Program-made: the position numbers and the translations under genes
The notes under the pieces: generated by a model
The model's input: the letters and a program-made list of their open reading frames with translations, nothing else
What the model was told of the DNA's origin: nothing
The model's database searches: none
Part shown: positions 51,425-61,375 of the stretch, one piece after another
Layout of the letters: each line of letters starts with the position of its first letter
Numbering within the stretch: the first letter of the stretch is position 1
From: Sepioteuthis lessoniana
Lineage: Eukaryota; Mollusca; Cephalopoda; Myopsida; Loliginidae
Length of the DNA: 64,000 nt
Direction: 5' to 3'
Assembly (NCBI GenBank): GCA_963585895.1
Contig: OY757939.1
Span: forward strand, 25,396,323-25,460,322

Positions 51425-51726
51425 GATTTTCATCATTAAGGGTTTTCGGACTATTGTCTTCATCTTTATTGTTATTTCCACAAGGTTTCGGCCGATATGT
51501 CCTCCGGCCTTCTTCAGGTGTTTGTTGAACACGGGATCATTCACCGAACTTCGAACTGCGTCCTTTATTGAATCCACGGGGTCGCCTGATTCCGTTAGCC
51601 ATAACCGGGTACAAGTGTTAAGTATTCCTGTACTCGCCTGCAGTCTGGATTGAACCTGCAACCTCCAGATGATTGTCTCCTTAGAAGCTTAGGGAACCAA
51701 CGCCTAAAACCATTACATCATGTGTC
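51425..51726 (-). mobile_element. SINE S5 with hammerhead-like 3' region
   Basis: On minus the start ACATGATGTAATGGTTTTAG is A-box-like and CAGGTTCAATCCAGAC is the B box. In the 3' region CTGAAGA is followed by a GGCCG...CGGCC stem and GAAAC (51484-51520). An open frame over 51392-51661 is incidental. I do not know this family by name. Confidence 0.65.
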
Positions 51727-51837
51727 CTGCTGGACAATTCAGAGGGCATTTTTGGGACTTATAAACTCAATGTTCTTACCTGACTAGAATTACTACAATT
51801 ATGTATGATTTTTTACATTTTTAAAAAAATCTGAATA

Positions 51838-51885
51838 TGTAGTTCGAAGTTCCGTGAAGGTTCCCGAGTTCAACAAACCCTTATT
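51838..51885 (+). repeat. SINE S5 fragment
   Basis: GTAGTTCGAAGTTCCGTGAA and GAGTTCAACAAACCC match the internal part of S5 (complement at about 51523-51568). Confidence 0.65.
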
Positions 51886-52164
51886 GACTTATCAAGTTAC
51901 CAGGCTACGCCGACACATTGTTAGGAGGTGCGAATTTAGAGTTTTCCTTCTTTCTGGTCGGTTTACCTACTTCCAAAACAGGAGAACACCACTATACATT
52001 CATAACATGGTGAAATGCTCAGACAGCTAAAGGTGCAGATCCTTGCAAGTAAGAGTCTCTCTGGATGGACCTTACTTCCGGCCACGTAAGTAAAACCTGG
52101 TGAATAACTAGAAAGAGAAGAGATGGATTTCGAAGAGCGTTTAAACAGACCCTCAGCCAAGAAA

Positions 52165-52435
52165 AGGATGCGACACAAGGTCAATACTTCAGCGGTTCAC
52201 AACGGAGTAAAATTCAGTGTTTTCCTTCACTGAAACTGGTTACCCTCCAAAGCTAAAGAACCTAGTATACTCAACTAATTTTTACTTTATTTGGATGGAA
52301 AAGAGATAGATTTATGCCTTTACCAAAATCATTAGTACAAAGAGAAATGCAAATAGCTGTGTCTAGGATTTGAACTCGGATCATCGATTCCATTTCCTAT
52401 AAGGATAACCGGCATACTAAGCGAGCCACCTTAAA
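52165..52435 (-). mobile_element. SINE S2, near-complete copy
   Basis: On plus: GCGACACAAGGTCAATACTT, AATTCAGTGTTTTCCTTC, CCTTTACCAAAATCATTAG, GATTTGAACTCGG, TAAGCGAGCCACC. All S2 segments occur in reverse order. Confidence 0.82.
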
Positions 52436-52477
52436 AGATGATAATCATTTGTAATTAATTTTCACTTCAACTATCGA

Positions 52478-52655
52478 CTCATCATCAACATCATGTCGCG
52501 CTACCAGCATGGATCTCCCAGACCCTCTCTCGTCGCCTATCTCTATCGTCTATTGCCCCCGGAAGGTCGTCCAGATCACATCCTGTATCGACACAAGGAT
52601 GTTGTATATAGGTTCTAGCTGGTCGTCCATGTGAAAGGGTCCACAGGAGTGTTGT
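52478..52655 (-). pseudogene. RTE-like LINE 3' end fragment
   Basis: (TGATGA)-derived tail at 52481-52495. On plus then CGCGCTACCAGCATGGATCT, CCCCCGGAAGGTCGTCC, TTCTAGCTGGTCGTCC match the 3' end of the copy at 49345. Confidence 0.85.
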
Positions 52656-52739
52656 GTACTGTTTTGCAAGTTAGAACATTACTAGTTACTTCGCTCTATC
52701 TTTGAGCCTTAGAACACACTAAATATATCCCCTGTAATA

Positions 52740-52893
52740 AGGGGATCCACGTGGTGTTGTGGCTAGCAGACGAATATACTTGAGAAAGTAAAATTCGTCC
52801 AACTATGGGGTAAATATTAACACTTCATTTCTTCGACAACGATAGTTTGGGCATTAAATAACCCAGGAACGTTGATATTCGACAAAGAAACTG
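52740..52893 (+). mobile_element. SINE S1, internally deleted
   Basis: CCACGTGGTGTTGTGGCTAG head, then straight to AAAATTCGTCCAACTATGGG and the tail TTTGGGCATTAAATAACCC, GAACGTTGATATTC. Confidence 0.8.
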
Positions 52894-53039
52894 ATCCAAA
52901 CCAAACACTAAATTCCATTTAATGGTTCTATTCTGATATGTGACAGTAAAAGTTTTTGAGACGCAATAAATCTGTTAAAAAATGAATCGTAATTGATAGG
53001 AGCGTGTATAAAGAAAATACAACCTAAGAAACAACTTTA

Positions 53040-53067
53040 AGTTTGTTGGTATGATTTTATGGCATAT
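53040..53067 (-). repeat. VR tail, target of an S2 insertion
   Basis: TTGGTATGATTTTATGGCATA is a VR tail start. The 22-bp stretch that follows is duplicated around the S2 insertion. Confidence 0.75.
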
Positions 53068-53089
53068 TAACTCTTGCAGGTTATTCAAA

Positions 53090-53158
53090 ACCTCTTAAAC
53101 TCCGCTTAAAAATTGACCTTGTGTCATATCCTGCCCGAGCGGAGGGGTTGGTAAATAG
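53090..53158 (+). mobile_element. SINE S2, 69-bp 3' end with perfect 22-bp TSD
   Basis: 53068-53089 and 53159-53180 are identical 22-bp direct repeats (TAACTCTTGC...TTCAAA). Between them are the last 69 bp of S2: CTCCGCTTAAAAATTGACC, ATCCTGCCCGAGCGGAGG, TTGGTAAATAG. It is a textbook 5'-truncated target-primed insertion. Confidence 0.93.
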
Positions 53159-53184
53159 TAACTCTTGCAGGTTATTCAAAGCCA

Positions 53185-53194
53185 AATCCTGTTT

Positions 53195-53251
<57 letters not shown>

Positions 53252-53275
53252 ATGTGTGTGTGTGTGTGTGCGTGC
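53185..53275. repeat. (TA)n(GT)n microsatellite
   Basis: TA runs with one CA interruption, then GT runs. Confidence 0.95.
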
Positions 53276-54365
53276 GTTCCAGAGCTTATTTGCTTCAACT
53301 CAGCCAAATGACTTTAAGTATTTTTATCTAATACTAATAATTCTACGTAATATTGATCATCTGTTTACACATCAGTTTTGGTTTGGTTTGGATTGGTTTT
53401 ATGGCATATCAACTATTATAGGTTATTTAATGCCAAATCCTCTTTATACATATATATTAGATATATGCAATTTAATTTGGTTTGGTTTCATGGCATATCA
53501 ACCATTGTTAGTCATATAATGCTAAATCCTTTTTATACATGCTTATTAAATATATATAATTTGTAAACACATTTTGAAGATAACATTTTAAACAAGCCTG
53601 AGCTTGTTTTCTTTTAGCACATTGTTAAATGGCTTCACTTAATTTAAAACAATTCAGCTTAGCATAAGGACAGTCTTTCGTTTAAACACAGTCATTGGTT
53701 TAAATACAGTTAACTGTAAAAACAGTCCTATTTCAAAGAATTCAGTTTAGCTTAAGTTCACAGTTTTTTGTTTATCCACAGTTAAACGATCAAACAGTTT
53801 TATTTCAAACAAGTCTGTTTGGCATGTCAGCAAAGTTAAATGGTTCCAAGAATTACCATGTACAACTTACAATTAAATTAAACATCAGTCATTTGTTTAC
53901 ACACAGTGAATGCAAAAACAGTTCTACTTCCAACAATTCAGTTTAGGATAAATACACAGTTTTTGTTTACACACTGCTAAATGTAAAAATAGTTCATTTC
54001 AAACCATTTTGGTTCAGCACGATTTCACAGCTTAATATTATTTGACCGATTGACAGGATCATTTCAGGTCGCTACCACTCCGTGTCAGAGTGGACCTGGG
54101 AGCGATGGCAATGAAAGGGTACTCCGCCTTTCCCAACAATCCATTGGGGAAGGCCTACCCTATTGCAGAGATGCAGTTGGAGTATTCTACAGCCCCAGCC
54201 GACAAGGCCACACATTGAGGAAGTCTTACCCCCCTGCAGAGATGCAGTTGGAGTATTCTACAGCCACAGCCGACTAGGTCACTTGTTGGGGGAGTCTTAC
54301 CCCTCTGCAAAGATGCAGTCAATGTATTCTATAACATCACTCCCCGCCAGCCGAATGGACATCGT
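53276..54365 (-). mobile_element. VR retroposon with two tails and triplicated head start
   Basis: Two tail units at 53395-53570, mixed 52- and 70-bp array units to 54040, then a head. The head's first ~71 bp occur three times (GCAGAGATGCAG or variant at 54165, 54236, 54307). Units read GAGTATTCTACAGCCCCAGC and GAGTATTCTACAGCCACAGC; the third is altered. Confidence 0.88.
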
Positions 54366-54419
54366 ACATAAGTAGAGGATTTCATGTGTTCCTGACATGA
54401 CGAATCATATTTAGTATCA

Positions 54420-54970
54420 CTCATTTACACATTGTTTAATGATTTCAAGTAATATTATGTAAAACTAACATTAAATTTAACATTAATTATCTGGTTGCAC
54501 ACAGTTGAAGGTTTAAACTATTCTATTTGACTCATAGATGGCACTCTAAAAGGTCCTACCTCTCCCGGTCAGAGTGGATCTGGCAGTACTCTTTCTGAAG
54601 GGTTACTTCATCCTCCTTAGAGCTCCTGGACTGGAACCTTGCCATCAATGCAGTTTAGTGTCTCATCCAAGATACTAGTTCTATTCGACCCATATCAAAG
54701 ACCAGAATAGATACCACGATTCCAAGTCAGAGTGGACCAAGGAGTAATGGTATTGAAGGGGTACTCCATATTCACTAAAACAGCGGGACTGAGGCCATAC
54801 TATCAGATGGAATTTAGTCATAACCAGGACACTAGTTTTATGTGATCCATATCAGTGACCTTAATAGGTACTACCACTCAAGTTTAGACTGGACCTGGTA
54901 GTAATGGCAATGAAGGGTTACCCCACAATCCTCAACATTCATCAGATTATTTAGTGGAAACAACGGTACA
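54420..54970 (-). mobile_element. VR retroposon with three partial heads in tandem
   Basis: One array unit, then head starts at about 54510, 54680 and 54830 (TTTGACTCATAGATGG, TTCGACCCATATCAAAG, TGTGATCCATATCAGTG). Period is about 155 bp. Confidence 0.8.
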
Positions 54971-54999
54971 AAAACTACAAATACGAACACAATATGAAT

Positions 55000-55068
55000 G
55001 TGATTCCCTAACGTCTAGGCATAAAATAGCCCTACACAGGTTGATATGCTGTTGAAATCAATCCATGG
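55000..55068 (+). repeat. VR alternative 3' tail
   Basis: GATTCCCTAACGTCTAGGC, ATAAAATAGCCCTAC, GGTTGATATGCTGTTGAAAT. It runs opposite to the VR copy it touches. Confidence 0.65.
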
Positions 55069-55127
55069 GAGTTTCATACTTTTGGCCTTATGCCTCACCT
55101 AAGCAAAACATTGGGAATAACTGCTGA

Positions 55128-55247
55128 AAGTTGGAGGGAGAAGAGATAAATTTCCAAAGGCATAAATATGAAATCGAACAACCACGTCCTGGATCAGCTG
55201 GATAACCGTTACATTATTTGCGCCTCTATGGTTCTCTACAGGAATGA
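55128..55247 (-). mobile_element. SINE S2, 5' half
   Basis: On plus GAGAAGAGATAAATTTCC, CCACGTCCTGGATCAGC, GATAACCGTTACATTATTTG, GCGCCTCTATGG. Confidence 0.65.
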
Positions 55248-55804
55248 TAATTCTCTTTTACTTCAATAAAAGTTATATATGCACCGTGTCGTTTTTGTAT
55301 AACATCTATGGCAAATATTTCGTGGTACTTGCAGCAATGTGCAAAACGGCTTTTTTATGAAGTAATAAAATACACAAGTGTCTATCAGAAAGAAACTTGA
55401 TATTTCTGTTTCCCTTAACTTTTTTTACTGCCACACTTATTTGTTTTCTCTTCTTTCTGTTATGATTTTTTCGAAATACCGTTTGAAGAATTAAGATGAG
55501 ACATTAGCTTGGGTGGTCTCAAAAAGTCGTCCCTTGATCCCTGATGACGAAAGAAATGTACAAACCTTCATTGGCAGTTCAATTTCCAAATTGATTAATG
55601 CTTTAATAGTTAACACCGGTTTCCTCAATTGGTTTCCAAACTGTCTTTAGAACTTCTAAAAATCTTTCTTTAAGCTCTTATGAGGAGATTCCAAATAACT
55701 TTAAAAATCTTCCACACAGGTCTATTCTGTAGTCCAGCAAAAAATGAACTTCTAAACGCAAAAACAATAAAATTTCAATAACTTTCTATTGAATTACCTC
55801 TCGC
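55248..55804. other. Unassigned DNA
   Basis: Nothing recognised. Confidence 0.4.
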
Positions 55805-56132
55805 CACAAGGTTCCAGCGATGCTGGAGCTTTGGGAAATGTGGAGCGCCCCTTCATTGCCATTGCTCCCAGGTCCACTCTGGCCCAGAATAGTTGCACTT
55901 GATAGGGCCTTATCTATGGGTTAAATAGAACTAAATGCATACTCATGCTAAACTGAACTATTTGAGTGAGAACTGTTTGACTAAACTAACTTGAAATAGA
56001 AATTTTTGGACAATTAAACTATGTACTCAGGCTAAACTGAATTGTTTGAAATAGAACTATTTGCATAAAAATGGATTTGTCGTTAAATAACCTACAAAGA
56101 TTGATATGCCATAAAACTCAAACAACAAACCA
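55805..56132 (+). mobile_element. VR retroposon lacking head start
   Basis: GGTTCCAGCGATGCTGGAGC, CCATTGCTCCCAGGTCCAC, array units, then GTTAAATAACCTACAAAG, ATTGATATGCCATAAAAC and an AACAAACCAACC end. Confidence 0.87.
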
Positions 56133-56194
56133 ACCTCTCATCACATTTGTCCGTCAACGATTTTACACTCTTTCCGCTTGTTGGTTAGTAATGG

Positions 56195-56241
56195 TTCAAG
56201 CTTAGAAATCGTATCGAGAGCGATGGATAAGAGAGACGGTT

Positions 56242-56288
<47 letters not shown>

Positions 56289-56322
56289 GAAATCCCTGTT
56301 GTCGACGCGAATGGATGATGAT
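56195..56322 (+). pseudogene. RTE-like LINE 3' end with internal (GA)n expansion (putative)
   Basis: GAGCGATGGATAAGAGAGAC precedes a (GA)n run (56241-56283). Then GTCAGAGAAATCCCTGTTG and GATGATGATG follow. In other RTE copies this place reads GAACGATAG...GAGAAAGGGTCAGGGATATCC...(GATGAT). The GA run fits expansion inside the short GAGAAAG coding stretch. Confidence 0.55.
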
Positions 56323-56844
56323 GTATGACAGCGCTTGGGACGCTAATCGTCACTGATCTTTAAAAATATGGAAATGAAGAACGTTCAACATTTCGCTCGA
56401 GACTATAATGTATTTTCTTTATTTACAAATTCACCTGCCTGCATTTGAGTCAGAAGAAGCAAAACGTAGCAAATGACAATCATTATAGGACGTTTCTAGA
56501 TCCGCCCTACAATTTTACGTAATGTTCGGACAAATAAGCCAGACTTCATGCAATTCACCTCTGTACTACGAGTCGGATAAAGTATTAGTCCAGTTGATGC
56601 ATCAGTATGAATTGGTGGGGTGGGGATTGAGGTAAAATGGTTTCTGTTGTTGCACACAAGTAGTTGAACCACATGCGTGTGGAGGGCAAATAATTTTCGG
56701 GGCTGAGGTATCACTTGTCCTCGTCATCTCTCTTGGAGAGGGTTCATTCATTTTTCTATTTCTGTCCCATATTAGATTTTATTGACGAAGCTTTGCTTTG
56801 TCTTGATCCCATTCCTTGAGTATCTTACAATACCTGCCTTTACT
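56323..56844. other. Unassigned DNA
   Basis: Nothing recognised. Confidence 0.4.
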
Positions 56845-57515
56845 TAAGTTTGGTTTGGTCTTATAGTAGATCAACCATTGTCGGTTATTTAATACCAAAC
56901 CCATTTTTATACATACAAACAGTTCTATTTCAAACAATTCAGTTTAGCATAAGTACATTGTTTAGTTCTCTTTGACCCATTGACAGGACCATATCAGGTG
57001 CCACCATTCTAGGCCAGAGTGGACCTGGGAGCGATGGCAATAAAGGAATACACTGCATTCCCCAAAGCTCCAGTATTACTAAAGCCTCACCATCAGTCAT
57101 TTGTTTATACACAGTTAAGTTGTCACACAGTTCTATTTCTAACAATTCAGTTTAGCATAAGTCAACAAAGTTAAATGGTTACATGTATTTCTATGTATCA
57201 CAAACATCACTCATTTGCTTATACACAGTTAAATGATCAAACTGTTTCGTTTCAAGCAATTCAGTTTAGCATAAATCATTTGTTTGCACTCAGTTCAAAT
57301 GTTAAAGTACACTGTTTAAATGTCAAGGAGTTCTATTTGACACATAGATAGGACTTTATTAGGTACTATCATTTCGAGCCAGAGTGGACCTGGGAGGGAT
57401 GGCAATCAAGGAATACTCTGCATTCTCCAAAGCTCCGGGAACTCTCGTTGGGGGAGTCTTACTTCACTGCTGAGATGCAGTCGGTATGTTCTTCTGCACC
57501 AACCGACCGGGTCAT
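56845..57515 (-). mobile_element. VR retroposon, two heads
   Basis: Single tail (GTAGATCAACCATTGTCGG), one unit, a partial head (to 57090), further 70-bp units, then a second head to CACCAACCGACCGGGTC. Confidence 0.87.
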
Positions 57516-57817
57516 CTCCTCACTTATTACTGAACATGCTGACTATTACTTAACTTCATTGACCATTAGATTCTTATAACTATTTACTAAGCTTTGCATA
57601 GTCTCGAACACAGGCTGTGGGTTACTTATTGTAGCTAATATTATTTAACGGTCACCCATATAAGTACAGTCAGGCTCATCCTTGCTTAACCTCAATTATC
57701 TGTAGATTGTTATTGTTTTTACTAAGCTTAGTTTGGATTGCTTATTCTAAATGCAATTACTAAGTGGCCACCTATCGAAGAAATGAACAGGATTACGGCT
57801 GCTTAACTTCAGCTATC
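57516..57817. repeat. Degenerate ~120-bp tandem repeat, target of VR insertion
   Basis: CTTAACTTCATTGACC...TTTACTAAGCTTTGC...GGTCACCCATAT recurs as CTTAACCTCAATTATC...TTTACTAAGCTTAG...GGCCACCTATCG. A third partial unit begins CTTAACTTCAGC near 57802, where VR interrupts. Confidence 0.6.
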
Positions 57818-57829
57818 TTGCTGGAATGA

Positions 57830-58411
57830 TTGGTTTGGTTTGGTTTGTTGGCTTTTATGGCATATCAACCTTTGTATGTTATTTAACGCCAAATCCATTT
57901 TTATGTAAATAATCTGTTCTTTTTCAAACAATTCAGTTTAACATAAGTACACAGTTTAATTGTCAAAAACATTTCCATTTCAAACTATTCAAGCAGTTAT
58001 ATGTAACAATTCAGTTAAGAGTAAATACAGTTTTAATGTCGAAAAACAGTTCCATTTGAAATAATTCAGTTAAGCATAAGCACGCAGTTTAAATGTAAGT
58101 ACGGTTTAATTGTCCAAAATATTTCTATTTCAAGCTATCCAGTTTACTCAAACAGTCAAGTTTAGCATAAGTATGCTGTTAGTTCTATTCAACCCATAGA
58201 TAGGGCCCTATCAGGTACTACCACTCCGGGCCAGAGTGGACCTGGGAGCGATGGCAATGAAGGGGCACTCTGCATTCCCCAAAGTTCCAGCTCTGCTGGA
58301 AACTCACCATCAGATTGTTTAGTGTCATATCTAGGACACTTGTTGGTGGGGGGTCTTACCCCTCTGCAGAGAAGTAGTCAGTGTATTCTACAGCCACAGC
58401 CGACTGGGCAA
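57830..58411 (-). mobile_element. VR retroposon, complete copy with perfect 12-bp TSD
   Basis: TTGCTGGAATGA at 57818-57829 and 58412-58423 brackets 582 bp. In sense orientation (minus): TTGCCCAGTCGGCTGTGGC start, ~290-bp head, about six units of 52 bp. The tail is TTTGGCGTTAAATAAC...GTTGATATGCCATAAAAGCC, ending AACAAACCAAACCAA. It is the best reference copy in the window. No coding frame is visible. Weak A-box resemblance at the start (CCCAGTCGG) leaves open a tRNA-derived promoter. Confidence 0.94.
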
Positions 58412-58451
58412 TTGCTGGAATGAGTTGTTTTAGTTTGTCTTGACCGTAAAC

Positions 58452-59434
58452 TAGGGCTTCTCAAAGTGGTCAGCGGAACATTGTTTCTTTTTTAATGGTA
58501 TATCTACCTTCATGGGTTATTTAATGGCAAAGCCATCTATGTAAAACAGCAGTGATACTATTTAACCCATAGCTGAGAAATTCGGGGGTTCAAACCTTTC
58601 CCGAGTGTATTAGTCCGAAATTGAACGTAACAGTTGGAATTCAGTTTCTTCAAGGTCGAATTCCAGCACTTAAGCCATTACACTAAGGGGACTTCCCCCG
58701 GGATGAAGCAGCTCTTGTTAGCGTGAATGAAAACATAAGAGTCCATAGCGATATATATATACTCACTCGCATTTATGAATATTTTTGTTACACGAGAACA
58801 AACACCATTGCATCGTATATGCATGTTGCCAGATAAAAAAAAAAAACTGGAGTCAAATATCCTAAGCTATGTTCAGCAGCTGAGCACATCTTACTTGCTT
58901 TTCCAAGTTTGTATGCAATGGAATCTGAGCTTGGCCAAGTATTTTATTTACTAAGCAAACAGAGACGCACTTTTAAAATAGAATGTGGTGATTTGCGGAT
59001 CAAACTCACAAACCTGTAACCTAATATTTGTAAAATCCTAATTGCTTACCAAACCAATTCTCCTCATTAATGAAATAACTTACAAAGTAAAGATACGTTT
59101 AGATTTACAATCTATGGATGTTTTTTCTTGTGCAAATTGATGTTCTCTTTTAAATATGTTCTCTGTTTGGTGAAGAAAATATATGGCCCAACTCAGATTC
59201 CATATACAAACTTGGAAAAGAAAGTAAAATGATCTCAACAGTCGCACAAAGTTTAGAATTGTTTGCTGAAGTTTTCTTTATTTGGCAACTAGTTTACTCG
59301 ATCCAGAGATTTTTGTACTCCAGTTTAACAAAAAAATTATAATCACAATCTAGGTAATTCACCTCGTGTAGACCCCTGCCCAAATTTTTTTAGTTACCTC
59401 TCGGGGTCAATGGAGAACACTTTGAGAAGCTCTG
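58452..59434. mobile_element. hAT-like foldback element (putative), hosting SINE S1
   Basis: The ends are inverted repeats, TAGGGCTTCTCAAAGTG at the left and the complement of CAGAGCTTCTCAAAGTG at the right, in the style of hAT termini. Internally, ~90-bp arms at 58878-58969 and 59161-59250 are inverted copies (CTTTTCCAAGTTTGTAT, ATGGAATCTGAG, AAACAGAG). The flanking octamers CCGTAAAC/GCATCAAC agree at only 5 of 8, so target duplication is unproven. No transposase remains. Confidence 0.6.
58482..58697 (-). mobile_element. SINE S1 copy
   Basis: TTTAATGGTATATCTACC tail, TTAGTCCGAAATTGAACG body, TTAAGCCATTACACTAAGGG head. It inserted within the hAT-like element. Confidence 0.82.
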
Positions 59435-59599
59435 GCATCAACTGCCAATAAGATTAAAAGCGATTTGGCTTTTAGAGTTGAAATTGTTAAGGATTTTGAA
59501 TAAAAGATTACAGTAGTTAAAAACGTTGTCTTTGGTTTAAAACTATTGAGGGATTTTCTTTTGGGATCATATAATCATAAAATATGTTTTTAATCAACA

Positions 59600-59810
59600 A
59601 GATCAATGTGCAACTGTTTAGCCCATTTTACTTGCTTTTTCAGTTTTGTATAGGAATTCAGCCATGTATTTTTTGATAGGCAAACAGAGAAACACTTTCA
59701 AAATAAAATTGGTGATTTGCAGATCAAATTCATAAACCCGCAACCGAATATTTGTAAAATCCTAAGTGCCCACCAAACCCATCCTTTTCATTAAGAAATA
59801 AAAGTGTGTT
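59600..59810. repeat. Second copy of hAT-like internal arm
   Basis: Direct repeat of 58875-59085: TTTTACTTGCTTTTTCAG, GCAAACAGAGAAACAC, GGTGATTTGCAGATCAAAT, ATTTGTAAAATCCTAAG. Confidence 0.8.
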
Positions 59811-60137
59811 TGAATTTATAATTTACTGATTCTTTTCTAATTTACACCGTATTAAACAGTAGTAAATTAGTTATATTTTGTAATTTGTTTTTTAATTAAT
59901 TGTTTGCTGGGTGAAGTGAAATCAAACTTGTTTACAAAGAAAGATAGAACATCAAGTTAATAGTTCGAGAGGTTCTGCTTTAAGTCTAAGAATATATGTA
60001 AATATCAGTTAATAAATTTTGCAATTTAGCGGAGAAACTCTCCAGAAGCGTTTAAAATTTTTATTCAAATTATTATTTTTTGAGTGGTCTAAGGTACAAA
60101 ATAGAATTTTACACTTACATCTTTAAATTTATTTGGC
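59811..60137. other. Unassigned AT-rich DNA
   Basis: Nothing recognised. Confidence 0.4.
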
Positions 60138-60375
60138 TTGGTTTCTTTTTTAAAGACATATCAACCTTCGTGGGTTATTTAATGTCAAAGCCATTCTTGT
60201 AGAAGAATAGGAGTGGCACTATTTAACCCCTTAGTTTGTGGGGATAGACGTGTTCCTACCTTTCTCAATGATATCAGTTCGAAAGTAAATGTAATAGTGC
60301 GGTGACTAGAGTTCGAACTCACTTAATGCGATGTTTTAATTCAGCACGTAAACCATCATGTTACCGAAACACCCC
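60138..60375 (-). mobile_element. SINE S1, near-complete copy
   Basis: TTTAAAGACATATCAACC tail, AGTTCGAAAGTAAATGTAAT, GAGTTCGAACTCAC B-box complement, AAACCATCATGTTACCG head. Confidence 0.85.
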
Positions 60376-60469
60376 CAAAATTTATTGGGGTTTATTCAAA
60401 TTCTGTTCATTTACAAATCAACCGGAAACTTTGAAAAAATATACACACTATTCCATATAGTAGTAATTA

Positions 60470-60590
60470 ACTAAGCGTTTTGCTTAGATGTGGCACAAGG
60501 CCATATGAATGGGGCACTCAATGAGACTCAAATTCCCTCGTGAGGGTTTGCTAGTCTAGCTTGTTAACCACTACACCACCTGAGGTGTAT
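60470..60590 (-). mobile_element. SINE-like tRNA segment (family uncertain)
   Basis: On minus CACCTCAGGTGGTGTAGTGG (A-box-like), TTAACAAGCTAGAC, then GGGAATTTGAGTCTC. The GGCACAAGGCCAT motif on plus matches the 97-bp repeat family at 24326-24617, which may thus be SINE-derived. Confidence 0.5.
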
Positions 60591-60954
60591 AACTTGCAAT
60601 TCCATATATCCATTTCTCGTTTAAATGATCTCAGATTTTTACAGCATGTTTAGAAACAACTAAAAATTATGTGTTTAACGTTGAAATGCTTTTCTTTGCC
60701 AGTTTTCACTGCTGAAAAAAATTTAACATAGAATTTTGAGTTGTTTATATACATCCCGTTAAAATTTAAGACAATTCGTCAAGTTATAAGAATACGAAAT
60801 GATATCAACTTTTCTGAAGCACAGAGTACATAGGTACGTATTTTAAAAATATAATAGCTAATTATTCCTAAAGCAATAATTTAGAAGTGTCCAACGTGAG
60901 AAGGATGGGGTTGTAAAGAGTTTTGATTGGCTAAGAAAAATATGTTTCATCCAT
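60591..60954. other. Unassigned DNA
   Basis: Nothing recognised. Confidence 0.4.
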
Positions 60955-61150
60955 CATCTTGTCGTGCTAATATTACAGATTCTCATGATTCTCTCCATTC
61001 ATCCATCGCTCGTTGTAAATCCTTTAAACGGCATCCAGTGTTCGCACATAGCTGATGAATGTCAGGTTTTACTGGTCGGTTTTCCATGTTTAAGAGCCCT
61101 TAGTAAAATGTCACTTTGGAGTTCGTCCTTATTCCCCAGCGGATTCCATC
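60955..61150 (-). pseudogene. RTE-like LINE 3' end fragment, diverged
   Basis: On plus CATCTTGTCGTGCTAATATT, CATTCATCCATCGCTCGTTG, GGCATCCAGTGTTCGCACAT, CTGGTCGGTTTTCCATG follow the order of the copy at 49345-49510, with the (ATC)n tail reduced. Confidence 0.72.
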
Positions 61151-61167
61151 ATGTCTTGTTCGGTGTG

Positions 61168-61375
61168 GTTTATTTGTTTAATGGCATATCAAACTTGGTG
61201 GGGTATTTAGCGCCAAAGCCAGATTTGTAGAAGAACAGCAGTGATACTATTTAACCACAAGCTGGGAGGATAAAGGGGTTCTCTACCTTTTTCAAGCATA
61301 TTTGTCCGAAAGTGAACGTAATAGCACGACTGGAGTTCGAACTCACTTACTTTGTGGCTGCAGTCACCACGGATA
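61168..61375 (-). mobile_element. SINE S1 copy
   Basis: GTTTAATGGCATATCAAAC tail, AGAAGAACAGCAGTGATAC, TTTGTCCGAAAGTGAACG, GAGTTCGAACTCAC. The head end is replaced by a shorter unrelated stretch. Confidence 0.85.
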
